Source of the DNA: Hyphomicrobiales bacterium
Lineage (GTDB): Bacteria > Pseudomonadota > Alphaproteobacteria > Rhizobiales > Xanthobacteraceae
Direction: 5' to 3'
Length of the DNA stretch: 64,000 bases
Assembly (NCBI GenBank): GCA_016713235.1
Contig: JADJPN010000003.1
Span: 496,001 to 560,000 of the forward strand
The translations under genes and the position numbers were made by a program. Below the pieces are notes generated by a model. That model worked only from the letters and a program-made list of their open reading frames with translations. It did no database searches and was not told where the DNA came from. The first letter of the stretch is position 1. Every line of letters starts with the position of its first letter. Shown piece by piece: positions 36,644 to 45,320 of this stretch.

Positions 36644-37676
36644 ATGAACAGGAAATACGGATTAGCGTCGCTTGTCGCGGCAATGCTGCTTTTCAGCAGC
36701 GAGATCGCGTTGTCGCAAACAAAGATACTGTTCAACCTATTCGTGCCAAGAAATCATCACGTTTATACGGATGTGCTTGAGCCATGGGCAAAGCAGGTTG
36801 AAGCCGCGACGAAGGGCAGGGTGAAGATCGAGTTCTCCGCCTCGAATCTCGCGCCGCTTCCCCGTCAGTTCGATATGGTGAAGAACGGCGTTGCCGATGT
36901 GGGTCTCGATCAAACGATTTTCAATGCCAATCGCTTTGAATTGGTGAAGATCGCGGAATTTCCCTTTATCGGCGACAGCACCGAAGCCGTCAGCGTCGCG
37001 CTCTGGCGGACCTACGAGAAGTTTTTCACGAAAGCAAACGAGTACGATGGGGTGCACGTTCTGAGCTTTTTCTCGACCGGCGCTAGCCATCTATGGACAG
37101 CGAAGCGTCCCGTTTCGTCTCTTGACGATCTTAAGGGCCTCAAGATCCGCATGACGGGTGTTTATATCCGCGAGCTCGCGGCGGCCTTTGAATATCGCGC
37201 CTGTCGCGGAGCCCGGTCCGAAGGCCTATGAATTGGTTTCGAACGGCGTGGTGGATGGCAGCGGGTTCAGCGTCGTCGATGTTGTGAATTTCAAACTGAC
37301 ATCGCAGCTTCGCCATCTCATCCGTATTCCCGGCGGATTGTACAGCGCGGGATTTGCGATGGTCGTCAACAAGCAGAAGTGGGACAGCTTGTCGGAAGAA
37401 GACCGCAAAGCGATCACTTCGGTCAGTGGAGAGTCGTTTGCGCGCCTATCCGGAAAAGCATGGGACGCTGCCAATGCAAAAGCGGAGGGCATCATCAAGA
37501 GCGAAGGAATTCAGCAAAACGAACTGAAGCCCGACGCCTTCGCGGAACTGAAGAAGCGTCTTTCGACTATCGAAGGAAGTTGGCTTCAGGCTGCGGAGAA
37601 GAAAAAAGTTGATGGAAAGGCAGCGCTGGCCTTCTTCCGTTCGCAGATCGCCGAGATCGAAAAGAAAAACCAGTGA
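36644..37676 (+). CDS. dctP: TRAP transporter substrate-binding protein DctP, one-base frameshift
   Basis: The periplasmic binding protein (about 343 aa) has a signal peptide (LASLVAAMLLFSSEIALSQ), then ILFNLFVPRNHHVYTDVLEPW, GVADVGLDQTIFNANRFEL, LKGLKIRMTGVY and, after the break, GPKAYELVSNGVVDG and GGLYSAGFAMVVNKQKWDSL. The TTT run at 37187-37189 has one base too many; corrected it reads ELAAALNIAPVAEPGP. The start at 36644 is preceded by GGGGGG. It binds an organic acid for the DctQM permease that follows with overlapping stops and starts. Confidence 0.9.
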
Positions 37677-38188
37677 TTGAGGGAGAAAACGCAGGCATTT
37701 CCGCGCTGGAAATGCCTGCACCGCGCGTCATCGCGGTCTTAAGATTGATCAGCGCCGCGCTGATGTTTTCCATGATGTCGGTGACGTTCGTCGATGTCGT
37801 CGGACGGTATTTGCTGTCTCTGCCTTTGCCCGGCTCATCGGAAATCGGGCAGGTGCTAATGGCTTCGATTGTCGCGCTTTCGATTCCAATGGTTTCAGAG
37901 CAGCATCAGCATGTGAAGATGGCGCTGTTCGTGAGCGCATTGGGTGGTAAGGCCAGACGAATTCTGGATGCGGCGGTATTCTTCGGTAGTGCGCTCGTGC
38001 TGATCTTTATCGCGGTTCTGCTCTGGCGGCAGGCCAGCACGCTCCGGGAAATGAATACCACGACGATTTTTCTCCAACTGCCGATGGCGCCGAGCGCTTA
38101 TGCGCTCAGTGTGTTCACGGGCGCCACCGCTTTGATCGAATTCTGGTACGGCCGGCTGGTTCTGATAGGAGCGAGTGAGCGGCCATGA
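37673..38188 (+). CDS. dctQ: TRAP transporter small permease DctQ
   Basis: The 171-aa four-helix membrane protein starts at GTG and overlaps the dctP stop. Helices: VLRLISAALMFSMMSVTFVDVVGRY, IGQVLMASIVALSIPMVS, FFGSALVLIFIAVLLW and YALSVFTGATALIEFWYG. The VDVVGRYLL segment is characteristic of DctQ. It overlaps dctM by 4 nt. Confidence 0.9.
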   Translation: MIEGENAGISALEMPAPRVIAVLRLISAALMFSMMSVTFVDVVGRYLLSLPLPGSSEIGQVLMASIVALSIPMVSEQHQHVKMALFVSALGGKARRILDAAVFFGSALVLIFIAVLLWRQASTLREMNTTTIFLQLPMAPSAYALSVFTGATALIEFWYGRLVLIGASERP

Positions 38189-39476
38189 TTACGGCGTCGA
38201 TCGGTATCGCAATTCTTCTACTGATCGCGTTTTTGGGTTTTCCGCTCGGCTTCGCGATGATCGTGGTCGGCGTGTGTGGATTTGCCTACCTGCGCGGGAT
38301 CAATCCGGCGATGGAAATGGCAGGTCAGACTATCCTCGATCTTGCAACAAGCAGCGAATTTGGCTCGCTTCCGCTCTTTATCCTGATGGGTATTTTTGTG
38401 TACCGCTCCGGGATTTCGGACAAGCTTTACGAGACAGCGCAGGCTTGGCTCGGGCATCTGCGTGGCGGTCTTGCGATGGCGACTGTTATTGCCTGTGGGG
38501 GTGTTGCAGCTGTCACCGGCAGTTCGCTTGCGACGACGGCTACCATGGCACGTGTGTCGATACCGCCGATGAAACGATACGGATATTCAGGCGGCCTTGC
38601 TGCGGGTGCGGTCGCTTCTGGCGGAACGCTCGGCATGCTTATTCCGCCAAGCACGCCGCTGCTCGTTTACGGAATTCTGACGAACCAGCATATCGGTAAG
38701 CTTTTTATTGCCGGCATTATTCCCGGCATTCTGCTGATGCTGCTTTTCGTCGGCGCCATCATGATCGTTGCGCTCGTGCGTCCGAATATGTGCGGCGTGG
38801 GAGAACGCACGGAGTTCAACGTCAAGATACGAACGTTGCTGAGCGTGTGGCCGGTCATCCTGATGTTCTGCGGAATTCTCGCGGGTATCTACCTCGGCGT
38901 GTTTACCGCGTCGGAAGCAGGAGGTGTCGGCGCGGTGTGCGCGCTGCTCTTCGCTTTATCGCTGGGGAAACTGTCTTTCCGCGATTTCATCGAGTCCCTG
39001 GTGGAAGCGGGCAGGACCACAGCGATGCTGTTCAGTGTCGGTTTCGGCGCGCTCATCATCAACAATTTCGTCGTCGTTGCCGGAATGCCGACCGAGTTGG
39101 TGAATTGGATCGAATCCGCGAAGTTGTCGCCGATGATGGTGATCGTAGTGCTAGCGGTGATTTACCTTCTGCTGGGCACCGTATTCGACGGGATCGCACT
39201 CATTCTGCTGACCGTTCCGATATTTTTCCGGTCATCATCAAGCTTGGTGTGGATCCGATCTGGTTCGGCGTTTTTGTCGTGATCAACGCCGAAATTAGCG
39301 TGATTAGTCCGCCCGTAGGCATGAACGTATTTCTCGTGAAATCGATGTTTCCAGAGATCGGCATCTGGGAAATTTTCAACGGAACATGGCCGTTCTTCTT
39401 CGCAGCGCTTGTGCTGCTCGCGATCGTGATTGTCTGGCCTAGTACGGTGACATTTCTGCCTAGCATGATGCGGTAG
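38185..39476 (+). CDS. dctM: TRAP transporter large permease DctM, one-base frameshift
   Basis: The protein of about 430 aa is the ion-coupled transport subunit: IAILLLIAFLGFPLGFAMIVV, PLFILMGIFVYRSGI, GGVAAVTGSSLATTATMARV, GGTLGMLIPPSTPLLVYGIL, FTASEAGGVGAVCALL and, in the second frame, WFGVFVVINAEISVISPPVG. The CC run at 39238-39239 lacks one base; corrected it reads VPIFFPVIIKLGVDP. Confidence 0.9.
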
Positions 39477-39512
39477 TTGACGGGGAATCCGAAGACCGCG
39501 GCCGCTGCGCCG

Positions 39513-40349
39513 TTACTCGGCGACGATTCTATTCCTGAGCGTACCGATCCGGTCAATTTCGATTTCCAAAACGTCACCGTCTTTGAGAAATACCGGCGGC
39601 GTGCGCTTGGAGCCGACACCTCCCGGCGTGCCCGTCGAAATTGCATCGCCCGGTTGAAGCGTGGTTATGGTCGAGCAATAGCTGATCAAGTACGGAATCT
39701 TCCACGCCAACATGCCCGTATTTTCGTTCTGCATGATGTTGCCGTTTAGCCGCGTCACGAGCTGTAGGTCGTGCGGGTCTGGAATCTCGTCTTTGGTAAC
39801 GATCCAGGGGCCGTAAGGGCTGGCGCGGTCAAAGTTCTTGCCGGCGAAAACGCTCTGCTTCTGAAAGTCCCTGATCGAGCCGTCCATTAATATCGTGTAT
39901 CCGGCGACATGATCCATGGCAGACGCTTCGGGGATTGCGCGGCCGGCTTTGCCGATCACGATCACAAACTCGCCTTCGTAATCATAGGCATTTGAGACCC
40001 GCGGCTTTATCGCCGGCTGCATATGCCCCACCAATCCCTGCGGATGCTTGAGGAATAATTGAGGGACCTCGTCTTTCGCATGAGCGGTTTCGGTTTGGTG
40101 CGAAGCGTAGGACCAGCCTAGAGCGATAATCTTGCACTCGTGATTAGGAATGACCGGTAGAAACTCCACTTCGTCAAAGCCAATGGTAGCTGTTGCATTA
40201 AAGTGCGATGCTGATGCGGCTGCGCTCGAGAGGTAAGACCGAAGATCAGGATACTTCTTCCTGAACTCGTCTGAGACTTCTTGAATGCGATTATCAACGA
40301 CCGCTCCGTAGCTGGCGATGTCGTTGCGGCGAAAACTGACTAGCTTCAT
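39513..40349 (-). CDS. fumarylacetoacetate hydrolase family protein
   Basis: The 278-aa FAH-fold enzyme carries the conserved C-terminal domain: IALGWSYASHQTET; metal-ligand region NAYDYEGEFVIVIGKAGRAIP; MDHVAGYTILMDGSIRDFQ; and PGDAISTGTPGGVGSKRTPP with LEIEIDRIGTLRNRIV at the end. Such enzymes hydrolyse or decarboxylate ring-cleavage products (acylpyruvases, HpcE, fumarylpyruvate hydrolase). It is convergent with dctM and in the same orientation as the VOC/monooxygenase operon. Intact. Confidence 0.92.
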   Translation of the reverse strand: MKLVSFRRNDIASYGAVVDNRIQEVSDEFRKKYPDLRSYLSSAAASASHFNATATIGFDEVEFLPVIPNHECKIIALGWSYASHQTETAHAKDEVPQLFLKHPQGLVGHMQPAIKPRVSNAYDYEGEFVIVIGKAGRAIPEASAMDHVAGYTILMDGSIRDFQKQSVFAGKNFDRASPYGPWIVTKDEIPDPHDLQLVTRLNGNIMQNENTGMLAWKIPYLISYCSTITTLQPGDAISTGTPGGVGSKRTPPVFLKDGDVLEIEIDRIGTLRNRIVAE

Positions 40350-40373
40350 TTATTGGTTCTCGGTCTACGGGTC

Positions 40374-40796
40374 TTAATGTTTGAAGAGAGGCAGAGCCGT
40401 GCGGGAGGAGAGCACCCAGCGCCCGCCGACGCGCTTCAGTCCATCCGTATAAGTGCCCATCAGCTCAACGTTCATTGGAAGAGGAAACTTCATCGCTTCC
40501 TGCGAGTCGTGGCGGAATACGATGAGGTATGATTCCGCTTTCGCTTCGTTCTCATTCACGACGGCCACGCGGGTATTACCAATTAGGTGCCGGACGAATA
40601 TCTTCGTCGACCGCGTTGCATGAAGCTCTTCCAGACCCTTGTGGCCGGTGACGGTTCCCGTGGGGCGCTTCCAGACACCGTTGACGTCGAAATTCGAAAT
40701 CATGCCGTCAAGATCGTTGACGTCGAAGGCTGCCGTAAAGCGTAGAATTGTCTGCTGGCAGTCCCACTCGATTGCTCTTCGCGCCGCCTCATCCAT
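40374..40796 (-). CDS. SnoaL-like / nuclear transport factor 2-fold protein
   Basis: The 140-aa protein has the SnoaL_4 pattern: IEWDCQQTILRFTAAFDVNDL, MISNFDVNGVWKRPTG, GHKGLEEL, FVRHLIGNTRV and a terminal GGRWVLSSRTALPLF. These cone-shaped proteins include small hydroxylases, isomerases and ring-hydroxylating dioxygenase beta subunits. It is the first gene of a two-gene unit with the FAH gene, directly under TTGCATGCAA boxes. Confidence 0.85.
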   Translation of the reverse strand: MDEAARRAIEWDCQQTILRFTAAFDVNDLDGMISNFDVNGVWKRPTGTVTGHKGLEELHATRSTKIFVRHLIGNTRVAVVNENEAKAESYLIVFRHDSQEAMKFPLPMNVELMGTYTDGLKRVGGRWVLSSRTALPLFKH

Positions 40797-40812
40797 CGCA
40801 GTCCCTCATAAA

Positions 40813-40916
40813 TTGCATGCAACTCTGTATATCCTTTCCGATCGGCATGCAATAAAGTTATCTAATCAGGGGAAATGAGAATAGCAGGTGTGAGCAGGCC
40901 TTCTAATTGTATGCAA
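40813..40916. promoter_or_regulatory. GntR-type operator boxes upstream of the SnoaL/FAH genes
   Basis: TTGCATGCAA (40813-40822), CGGCATGCAA (40843-40852) and TTGTATGCAA (40907-40916). They match the boxes at 35757-35793, so one GntR regulator probably controls both ends of the cluster. Confidence 0.7.
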
Positions 40917-41234
40917 TACTGGTAACCAGAGCCAAATTCACTATGGGCGCCGCCGTGACCAGACCTTCGCAAGAAAGGCAAAACGCTGCTAACCGGTATG
41001 ATTGAAGAGCCTGATTTGCGACAGGGTCAGCGGAGAGTGCCGGGCGTCCAGAGCTAGTTAAACGTCTTCGCGGCGCGCAAAAGAAAGCGCGAAAGGAGCT
41101 TGATGCCCCGCGGTTGAACAGAGCCTCCGTGTTGACCCCGCTTTTACGACTGAGCCGGAAATAGATGGTCGGTTCGCGATCGGAGTAGCTATTCCGAAAA
41201 AACCTTCCAACGAGGCTGTTGACGGCCTCGAATT
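40917..41234. other. non-coding gap
   Basis: About 320 bp with no supported gene, hairpin or repeat. The sequence is mixed, with no open frame of note on either strand. Confidence 0.5.
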
Positions 41235-41867
41235 CTACCAGCGCAATAACTTCGAACCCGCAATCATTCCCACCACGACCACGATCCCAATCGCGATCGG
41301 ATACCAGGTTGCAACAAACAGCGGGCTATCGTTATCGCAATTCAATGCATAAAGCGTCGCCGCGAAAGTACCGGCCGCCAGCCCGGCAAATGCCCCTGCA
41401 AGGGAGGGATTGCTCGGCGCACCGTGTCTTAATGTGATTAGTGCGGCGATTAACGGCGCGACTGCGAGCGAAGGAATAACAGTCAAGCAGACAAAGAGGT
41501 TTGTGCCTTTCCAGTTCTTCGCCCATTCGCTCGAAGGTAGTGCAACGAGTTCTCCTGCAACGCCAAAGCCAAGAAGTGCTAGCGCAAGTATCGTCGGTAG
41601 AAACCAGGGAAACAGCCTTGCGCCGGGTCTGCCTGACCGGACCAAGAGTCCAGTCGAAGTTACTGCCAGGGCAGCAACGATGAAGATCTTGAATGGAAAT
41701 CTTAGGGTCGTAAGCGCCAACAGAAAGTCCGCTCTCGGGCCTACCCAGACCGCGAAAACAACGGCGGTCGCGGCTGCTCCAAAGGCAAGTACCATTGCGG
41801 TTGTGAAAGGTGCACCCCTATGCTCGCTGTCGGCCGCCAAAGCCCGGATCAGGTCATCGGTTTTCAT
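41235..41867 (-). CDS. nrsF: NrsF-type anti-sigma factor (DUF1109)
   Basis: The 210-aa membrane protein opens with MKTDDLIRALAADSEHRGAP and has six predicted helices (for example AMVLAFGAAATAVVFAVWVG, FIVAALAVTSTGLLV, AGAFAGLAAGTFAATLYALNC, PIAIGIVVVVGMIAG). This is the DUF1109/NrsF plan of Caulobacter-type anti-sigma factors that hold SigF at the membrane. The conserved Cys pair usual for NrsF is represented by FVCLT and LNCDN. It overlaps the sigma gene by 4 nt. Confidence 0.9.
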   Translation of the reverse strand: MKTDDLIRALAADSEHRGAPFTTAMVLAFGAAATAVVFAVWVGPRADFLLALTTLRFPFKIFIVAALAVTSTGLLVRSGRPGARLFPWFLPTILALALLGFGVAGELVALPSSEWAKNWKGTNLFVCLTVIPSLAVAPLIAALITLRHGAPSNPSLAGAFAGLAAGTFAATLYALNCDNDSPLFVATWYPIAIGIVVVVGMIAGSKLLRW

Positions 41868-42421
41868 TTCGTTTCCTTCCTCAGAAGTTCTGCAAGCCGC
41901 TTCAGCGACCGATGCAAAGCCACCCGAACGGCGGTCTCATTCATTCCCAACTTTTCGCTCACGTCTCTACTTGAGCAACCCTCGATAGAAACAAGCCGCA
42001 CGATTGTTTGATCTCTGGCTTGCAGATGCACCAACAGTCTCTCCACATCTCCGGCCGAGCTGGGGTCGGCTTCTTCCTCTGCGCGAAGGCTGTCCACGAA
42101 ATCCGCGATATCGATTTCCTGCCTTCTGGTTCGCTTGCGAAGCGCATCGATCAACTTGTATTTGGCGATAGCGCGAATCCACGGGCCGACCGGATCGCCG
42201 TTGCGCCACGTATGTCTTTTTAGGTGAATTGCGAGCAGGGTTTCCTGGACCACGTCCTCCACGTCCCCGGTGGGGGCTCCGTATCGTCGGCAAGTTCGCA
42301 AAGCCGTGTAACGGATTACCGGCGTTATTCCAGCAAGCAGGCGCGAATATGCGCTCGCATCGCCATCCGATGCAGCGGTCATCAGGGCAGTCCACTCCAA
42401 TTCGGCGTCCGGACTTCTCAA
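41864..42421 (-). CDS. sigF: ECF sigma factor, SigF-like
   Basis: The 185-aa sigma-70-family ECF factor has region 2 (YTALRTCRRYGAPTGDVEDV, VQETLLAIHLKRHTW, PWIRAIAKYKLIDALRKR) and region 4 (VRLVSIEGCSSRDVSEKLGM, ETAVRVALHRSLKRLAELL). With nrsF next to it and a bufferin operon opposite, it is the SigF type, which in Caulobacter responds to metal stress. It reads a candidate own promoter at 42439-42464. Confidence 0.92.
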   Translation of the reverse strand: MRSPDAELEWTALMTAASDGDASAYSRLLAGITPVIRYTALRTCRRYGAPTGDVEDVVQETLLAIHLKRHTWRNGDPVGPWIRAIAKYKLIDALRKRTRRQEIDIADFVDSLRAEEEADPSSAGDVERLLVHLQARDQTIVRLVSIEGCSSRDVSEKLGMNETAVRVALHRSLKRLAELLRKETK

Positions 42422-42438
42422 TGGCTCTCCGCAGCTAT

Positions 42439-42464
42439 TACGCGCCAGCTACCCCTTTTGTTAC
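42439..42464 (-). promoter_or_regulatory. candidate ECF promoter of sigF-nrsF
   Basis: On the minus strand GTAACA (42464-42459) is followed after 16 bp by CGTA (42442-42439), 18 bp from the sigF ATG. The -35 and spacing match the promoter facing bufA. Confidence 0.5.
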
Positions 42465-42528
42465 ATACCGAATTTTGTGCCTCGGCCAGAACGATAAGGA
42501 AAAGTCCGGTTCACAGGTCCGTGAGGCT

Positions 42529-42554
42529 GTAACGAACCCATCTTCCAGCACGAA
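42529..42554 (+). promoter_or_regulatory. candidate SigF promoter of the bufferin operon
   Basis: GTAACG (42529-42534), 16-bp spacer, CGAA (42551-42554), 45 bp upstream of the bufA ATG. GTAAC / CGAA is the pattern described for SigF promoters in Caulobacter. Confidence 0.6.
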
Positions 42555-42599
42555 TGACCTTGCGTAGGAGCGATCAAGCTCCACGAATGGAGGTCATTG

Positions 42600-42896
42600 A
42601 TGAAATCCAACTCTATGAAACTTGCTGTTGCGGGCTCGCTTGCTGCGGCGCTGGTAGCATTCGCAGCACCTGTTCAGGCACAGGATGCCTCTAAGGAAAA
42701 GTGCTTTGGCGTATCTCTCGCCGGAAAGAACGACTGTAAGGCGGGTGCGGGCACGACCTGCGCCGGAACGTCCAAGGTTAACTATCAGTGTAATGCCTGG
42801 TCGCTGGTCGCCAAGGGCACCTGTGTGACCATGAACCTTCCGGGCAACCGCAAGGGTTCGCTGGTCGAGCTGAAGCGCGACCTCCCCAAGAGCTAA
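42600..42896 (+). CDS. bufA1: bufferin precursor (DUF2282, BufA1 type)
   Basis: The 98-aa precursor has a signal peptide ([21 protein letters not shown]) and a Cys-rich core: [33 protein letters not shown] and KGTCVTM. Bufferins are exported copper-chelating peptides whose cysteines are turned into thiooxazole rings by the DUF692/DUF2063 maturases. The ATG at 42600 follows GGAGG by 6 nt; an upstream TTG is possible. Five Cys (35, 46, 54, 64, 75) are present, where four are usual; Cys64 stands at a position that is mostly Gly (YQGNAW). Confidence 0.92.
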   Translation: MKSNSMKLAVAGSLAAALVAFAAPVQAQDASKEKCFGVSLAGKNDCKAGAGTTCAGTSKVNYQCNAWSLVAKGTCVTMNLPGNRKGSLVELKRDLPKS

Positions 42897-42972
42897 TCAG
42901 CTTCGTCCACCGCCCGCGCTTGCCGTTTCCCGAACGGCAAGTGTGGTGCGGCGAACTCAAGGGAGGCCGGCA

Positions 42973-43863
42973 ATGAAACCGTTAGAGCGAAGCAACGTCC
43001 GCGTAAACGCGTCGATCCCGGCGCGGGCCGGGGTCGGTCTTAAGCCAGAACATTATCGCGATATTCTCGAAGAAAATCCGGATGTAGGATTCTTTGAAGT
43101 GCACGCCGAGAACTATATGGGCGCGGGCGGTCCGCCGCATCGCTATCTGGAAGCAATTCGCGAGCGCTATCCGTTGTCGCTGCACGGCGTAGGCCTTTCG
43201 ATCGGTGCAGCGCGCCGCCTGGATCAGGCACATCTTCAGCGCTTGAAAGAACTCGTTCGCCGATACGAGCCGGGAAGATTTTCCGAACATTTGGCATGGT
43301 CGACTCACGAAAACGGATTTTTGAACGATCTTCTACCGTTGCCGTATACCGAAGAGACACTGCATATCGTCTGCGAGCATATCGATCAGGTGCAAGCGTC
43401 GGTTGGCTGCCAGATGCTGCTCGAAAATCCATCGGTATACGTCCTGCTCGCGGAAAGCGTCATTCCGGAAACGGAATTCTTGCGTGAGATCGCAATACGC
43501 ACCGGCTGCGGGTTGTTGCTCGATGTGAACAACGTCGAGGTCTCCGCGACAAACGCAGCATACGACCCGATAGCCTATATCAACGCTTTTCCCATCGAAC
43601 ATGTTGGGGAGTTTCATCTTGCCGGATTTGCCGAAGCGGAGGACGAGGCCGGCGAGCGGCTTCTGATCGACGCGCACGGATCGCCGGTCGAGCCAAGCGT
43701 TTGGTCGCTCTACCGCCAAGTCCTGCGCAGGGCAGGAGCGAAGCCCACGTTGATCGAGTGGGATAACGATGTTCCTTCATGGAGTGTGCTTCACAACGAA
43801 GCAATGAAGGCTGACCTTGTGCTGCGTGAGGTGGGCGAGCGCGAGCAGGCCAATGCCGCTTAG
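42973..43863 (+). CDS. bufB: multinuclear iron oxygenase BufB (DUF692)
   Basis: The 296-aa MNIO enzyme has a TIM barrel that binds two or three irons and modifies peptide cysteines. Seen: RAGVGLKPEHYRDI, FFEVHAENYMGAGGPPHRYL, LSLHGVGLSIGAA, FSEHLAWSTHEN, MLLENPSVYV, LLLDVNNVEVSATN and VGEFHLAGFAE, containing the conserved His, Glu, Asn and Asp ligands. ATG at 42973 after GGGAGG. It overlaps bufC by 11 nt. Confidence 0.94.
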   Translation: MKPLERSNVRVNASIPARAGVGLKPEHYRDILEENPDVGFFEVHAENYMGAGGPPHRYLEAIRERYPLSLHGVGLSIGAARRLDQAHLQRLKELVRRYEPGRFSEHLAWSTHENGFLNDLLPLPYTEETLHIVCEHIDQVQASVGCQMLLENPSVYVLLAESVIPETEFLREIAIRTGCGLLLDVNNVEVSATNAAYDPIAYINAFPIEHVGEFHLAGFAEAEDEAGERLLIDAHGSPVEPSVWSLYRQVLRRAGAKPTLIEWDNDVPSWSVLHNEAMKADLVLREVGEREQANAA

Positions 43864-44632
43864 CCTTTCCGAAAGCCAGACTGCGTTCTCCGCAGCACTT
43901 TTAGCGCCAGAAATTGAGGCGCCAGCAAACGTCATTCGGCCGGACGGCCGTCGTGCCGACCGGCGTTTTGCGATTTATCGGAACAATGTTGCCGTTAGCC
44001 TGATCGAGGCGCTTCAAGCCAATTTTCCGGTGACATGCAAGCTCGTCGGCGAAGCGTTCTTTCGTGCAATGGCTGGCGAATTCGCTCGCGTGGAAATTCC
44101 GAGAAGTCCTGTCTTGAGCGAATACGGCATTGGATTTCCATATTTCATTTCGAGCTTTCGACCTGCGCAGGACTTGCCGTATCTGGCGGATGTTGCCGCT
44201 GTCGAGGTCGCATGGAATCAAGCCTACCATGCGGCGGATGGTGCATATCTTTCGTCGCTTGAAGGGCTGAACGAAGAAGAACTCGCCAAAGCGATTTGCA
44301 CGCCTCATCCATCGGTTCGATTTGTCAGCTCTCCCTTTCCTGTGTGTGCAATCTGGCTGGGCCACCAGGCTGAGCAATTCAGTCCGCCTTCGGATTGGAA
44401 GCCGGAGTCCGTGCTGTTGGTTCGTCCCGAAGCTGAAGTCAGCTTGCACGTACTTCAACCTGGCGAGTTCGCCTTCGCGCAGAAGCTTCGCAGCGGAGAA
44501 AGAATCGAAGAAGCAGCAATCATCGCTCTCGGGATAGACCCTTCATTCGATCCCGGTGCCGGGCTCATAAAGCTGCTTAGGGCAGGTGCGGTCTCATCAA
44601 TTCGAACGTTCGAAAGCGATGAAGGCGAGTAG
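43853..44632 (+). CDS. bufC: bufferin maturation partner BufC (DUF2063)
   Basis: The 259-aa protein has the DUF2063 N-terminal domain: SLSESQTAFSAALLAPE, RFAIYRNNVAVSLIEALQAN, FPVTCKLVGEAFFRAMAGEF, YGIGFPYFISSF and LPYLADVAAVEVAWNQAYHA. Such proteins bring the precursor to the DUF692 enzyme. The start at 43853 lies inside the end of bufB. The doxX gene follows after 2 bp. Confidence 0.92.
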   Translation: MPLSLSESQTAFSAALLAPEIEAPANVIRPDGRRADRRFAIYRNNVAVSLIEALQANFPVTCKLVGEAFFRAMAGEFARVEIPRSPVLSEYGIGFPYFISSFRPAQDLPYLADVAAVEVAWNQAYHAADGAYLSSLEGLNEEELAKAICTPHPSVRFVSSPFPVCAIWLGHQAEQFSPPSDWKPESVLLVRPEAEVSLHVLQPGEFAFAQKLRSGERIEEAAIIALGIDPSFDPGAGLIKLLRAGAVSSIRTFESDEGE

Positions 44633-44634
44633 TC

Positions 44635-45141
44635 ATGAAACTGATTTTAGCAATGCCAGTAAAGCTCACCGAAATTGCATCGCGATTTCCGGATTGGCTG
44701 TCTCTTCTGTTCTTGCGGTTTGCGTTGGCCGTACCCTTTTTCTATTCGGGTCTGACGAAGTGGGATGGATTTCTGAGCTTGTCAGGCAATGCGATCTTCT
44801 TATTCAAGGAAGAGTTCAAGCTTCACCTGTTCGGACGCATAATCGACTATCCCGCGCCGGTCATTGCGGCATGGCTCTCCGGCATATTCGAGATAGTGCT
44901 CCCAATTCTTTTGGTGGTCGGTCTTGCAACGCGCCTGTCGGCCCTTGGCCTGTTGATTATGACGGTGATTATTCAGGTCACGATCCCAGATGGCTGGGCG
45001 AATTTTCACCTGCCGTGGGCAGCAATGGCCATAGCGATCATGAGCTTTGGACCGGGAAAATTATCACTGGATCGCCTGCTGTCGATCGACAAGCCGGCGA
45101 CGAGCATGGGCACGGAACGATTGACAGAAAATCGGAGCTAG
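44635..45141 (+). CDS. DoxX family membrane protein
   Basis: The 168-aa protein with four helices (LFLRFALAVPFFYSGLTKWDG, VIAAWLSGIFEIVLPILLVVG, LSALGLLIMTVIIQVTI, WAAMAIAIMSFGPG) fits DoxX. DoxX genes are regular last members of bufferin operons and may take part in membrane redox chemistry. It is the last gene of the buf unit. Confidence 0.88.
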   Translation: MKLILAMPVKLTEIASRFPDWLSLLFLRFALAVPFFYSGLTKWDGFLSLSGNAIFLFKEEFKLHLFGRIIDYPAPVIAAWLSGIFEIVLPILLVVGLATRLSALGLLIMTVIIQVTIPDGWANFHLPWAAMAIAIMSFGPGKLSLDRLLSIDKPATSMGTERLTENRS

Positions 45142-45320
45142 CTGCCATTCAGACAAGCAGAAATCCTGTCTTATTGGACAATGTCGCCGTAACGCTTGCT
45201 TTGTCGTAATGGACTTCGAGATTGGCCCGCAACGAAGCCGATGGCGCAAACGCAATCTCTAAACCAACGTCCAAGCCGGAGCACTCCGCGGACGGCGGTC
45301 AATATCGCGGATTGCAATAT

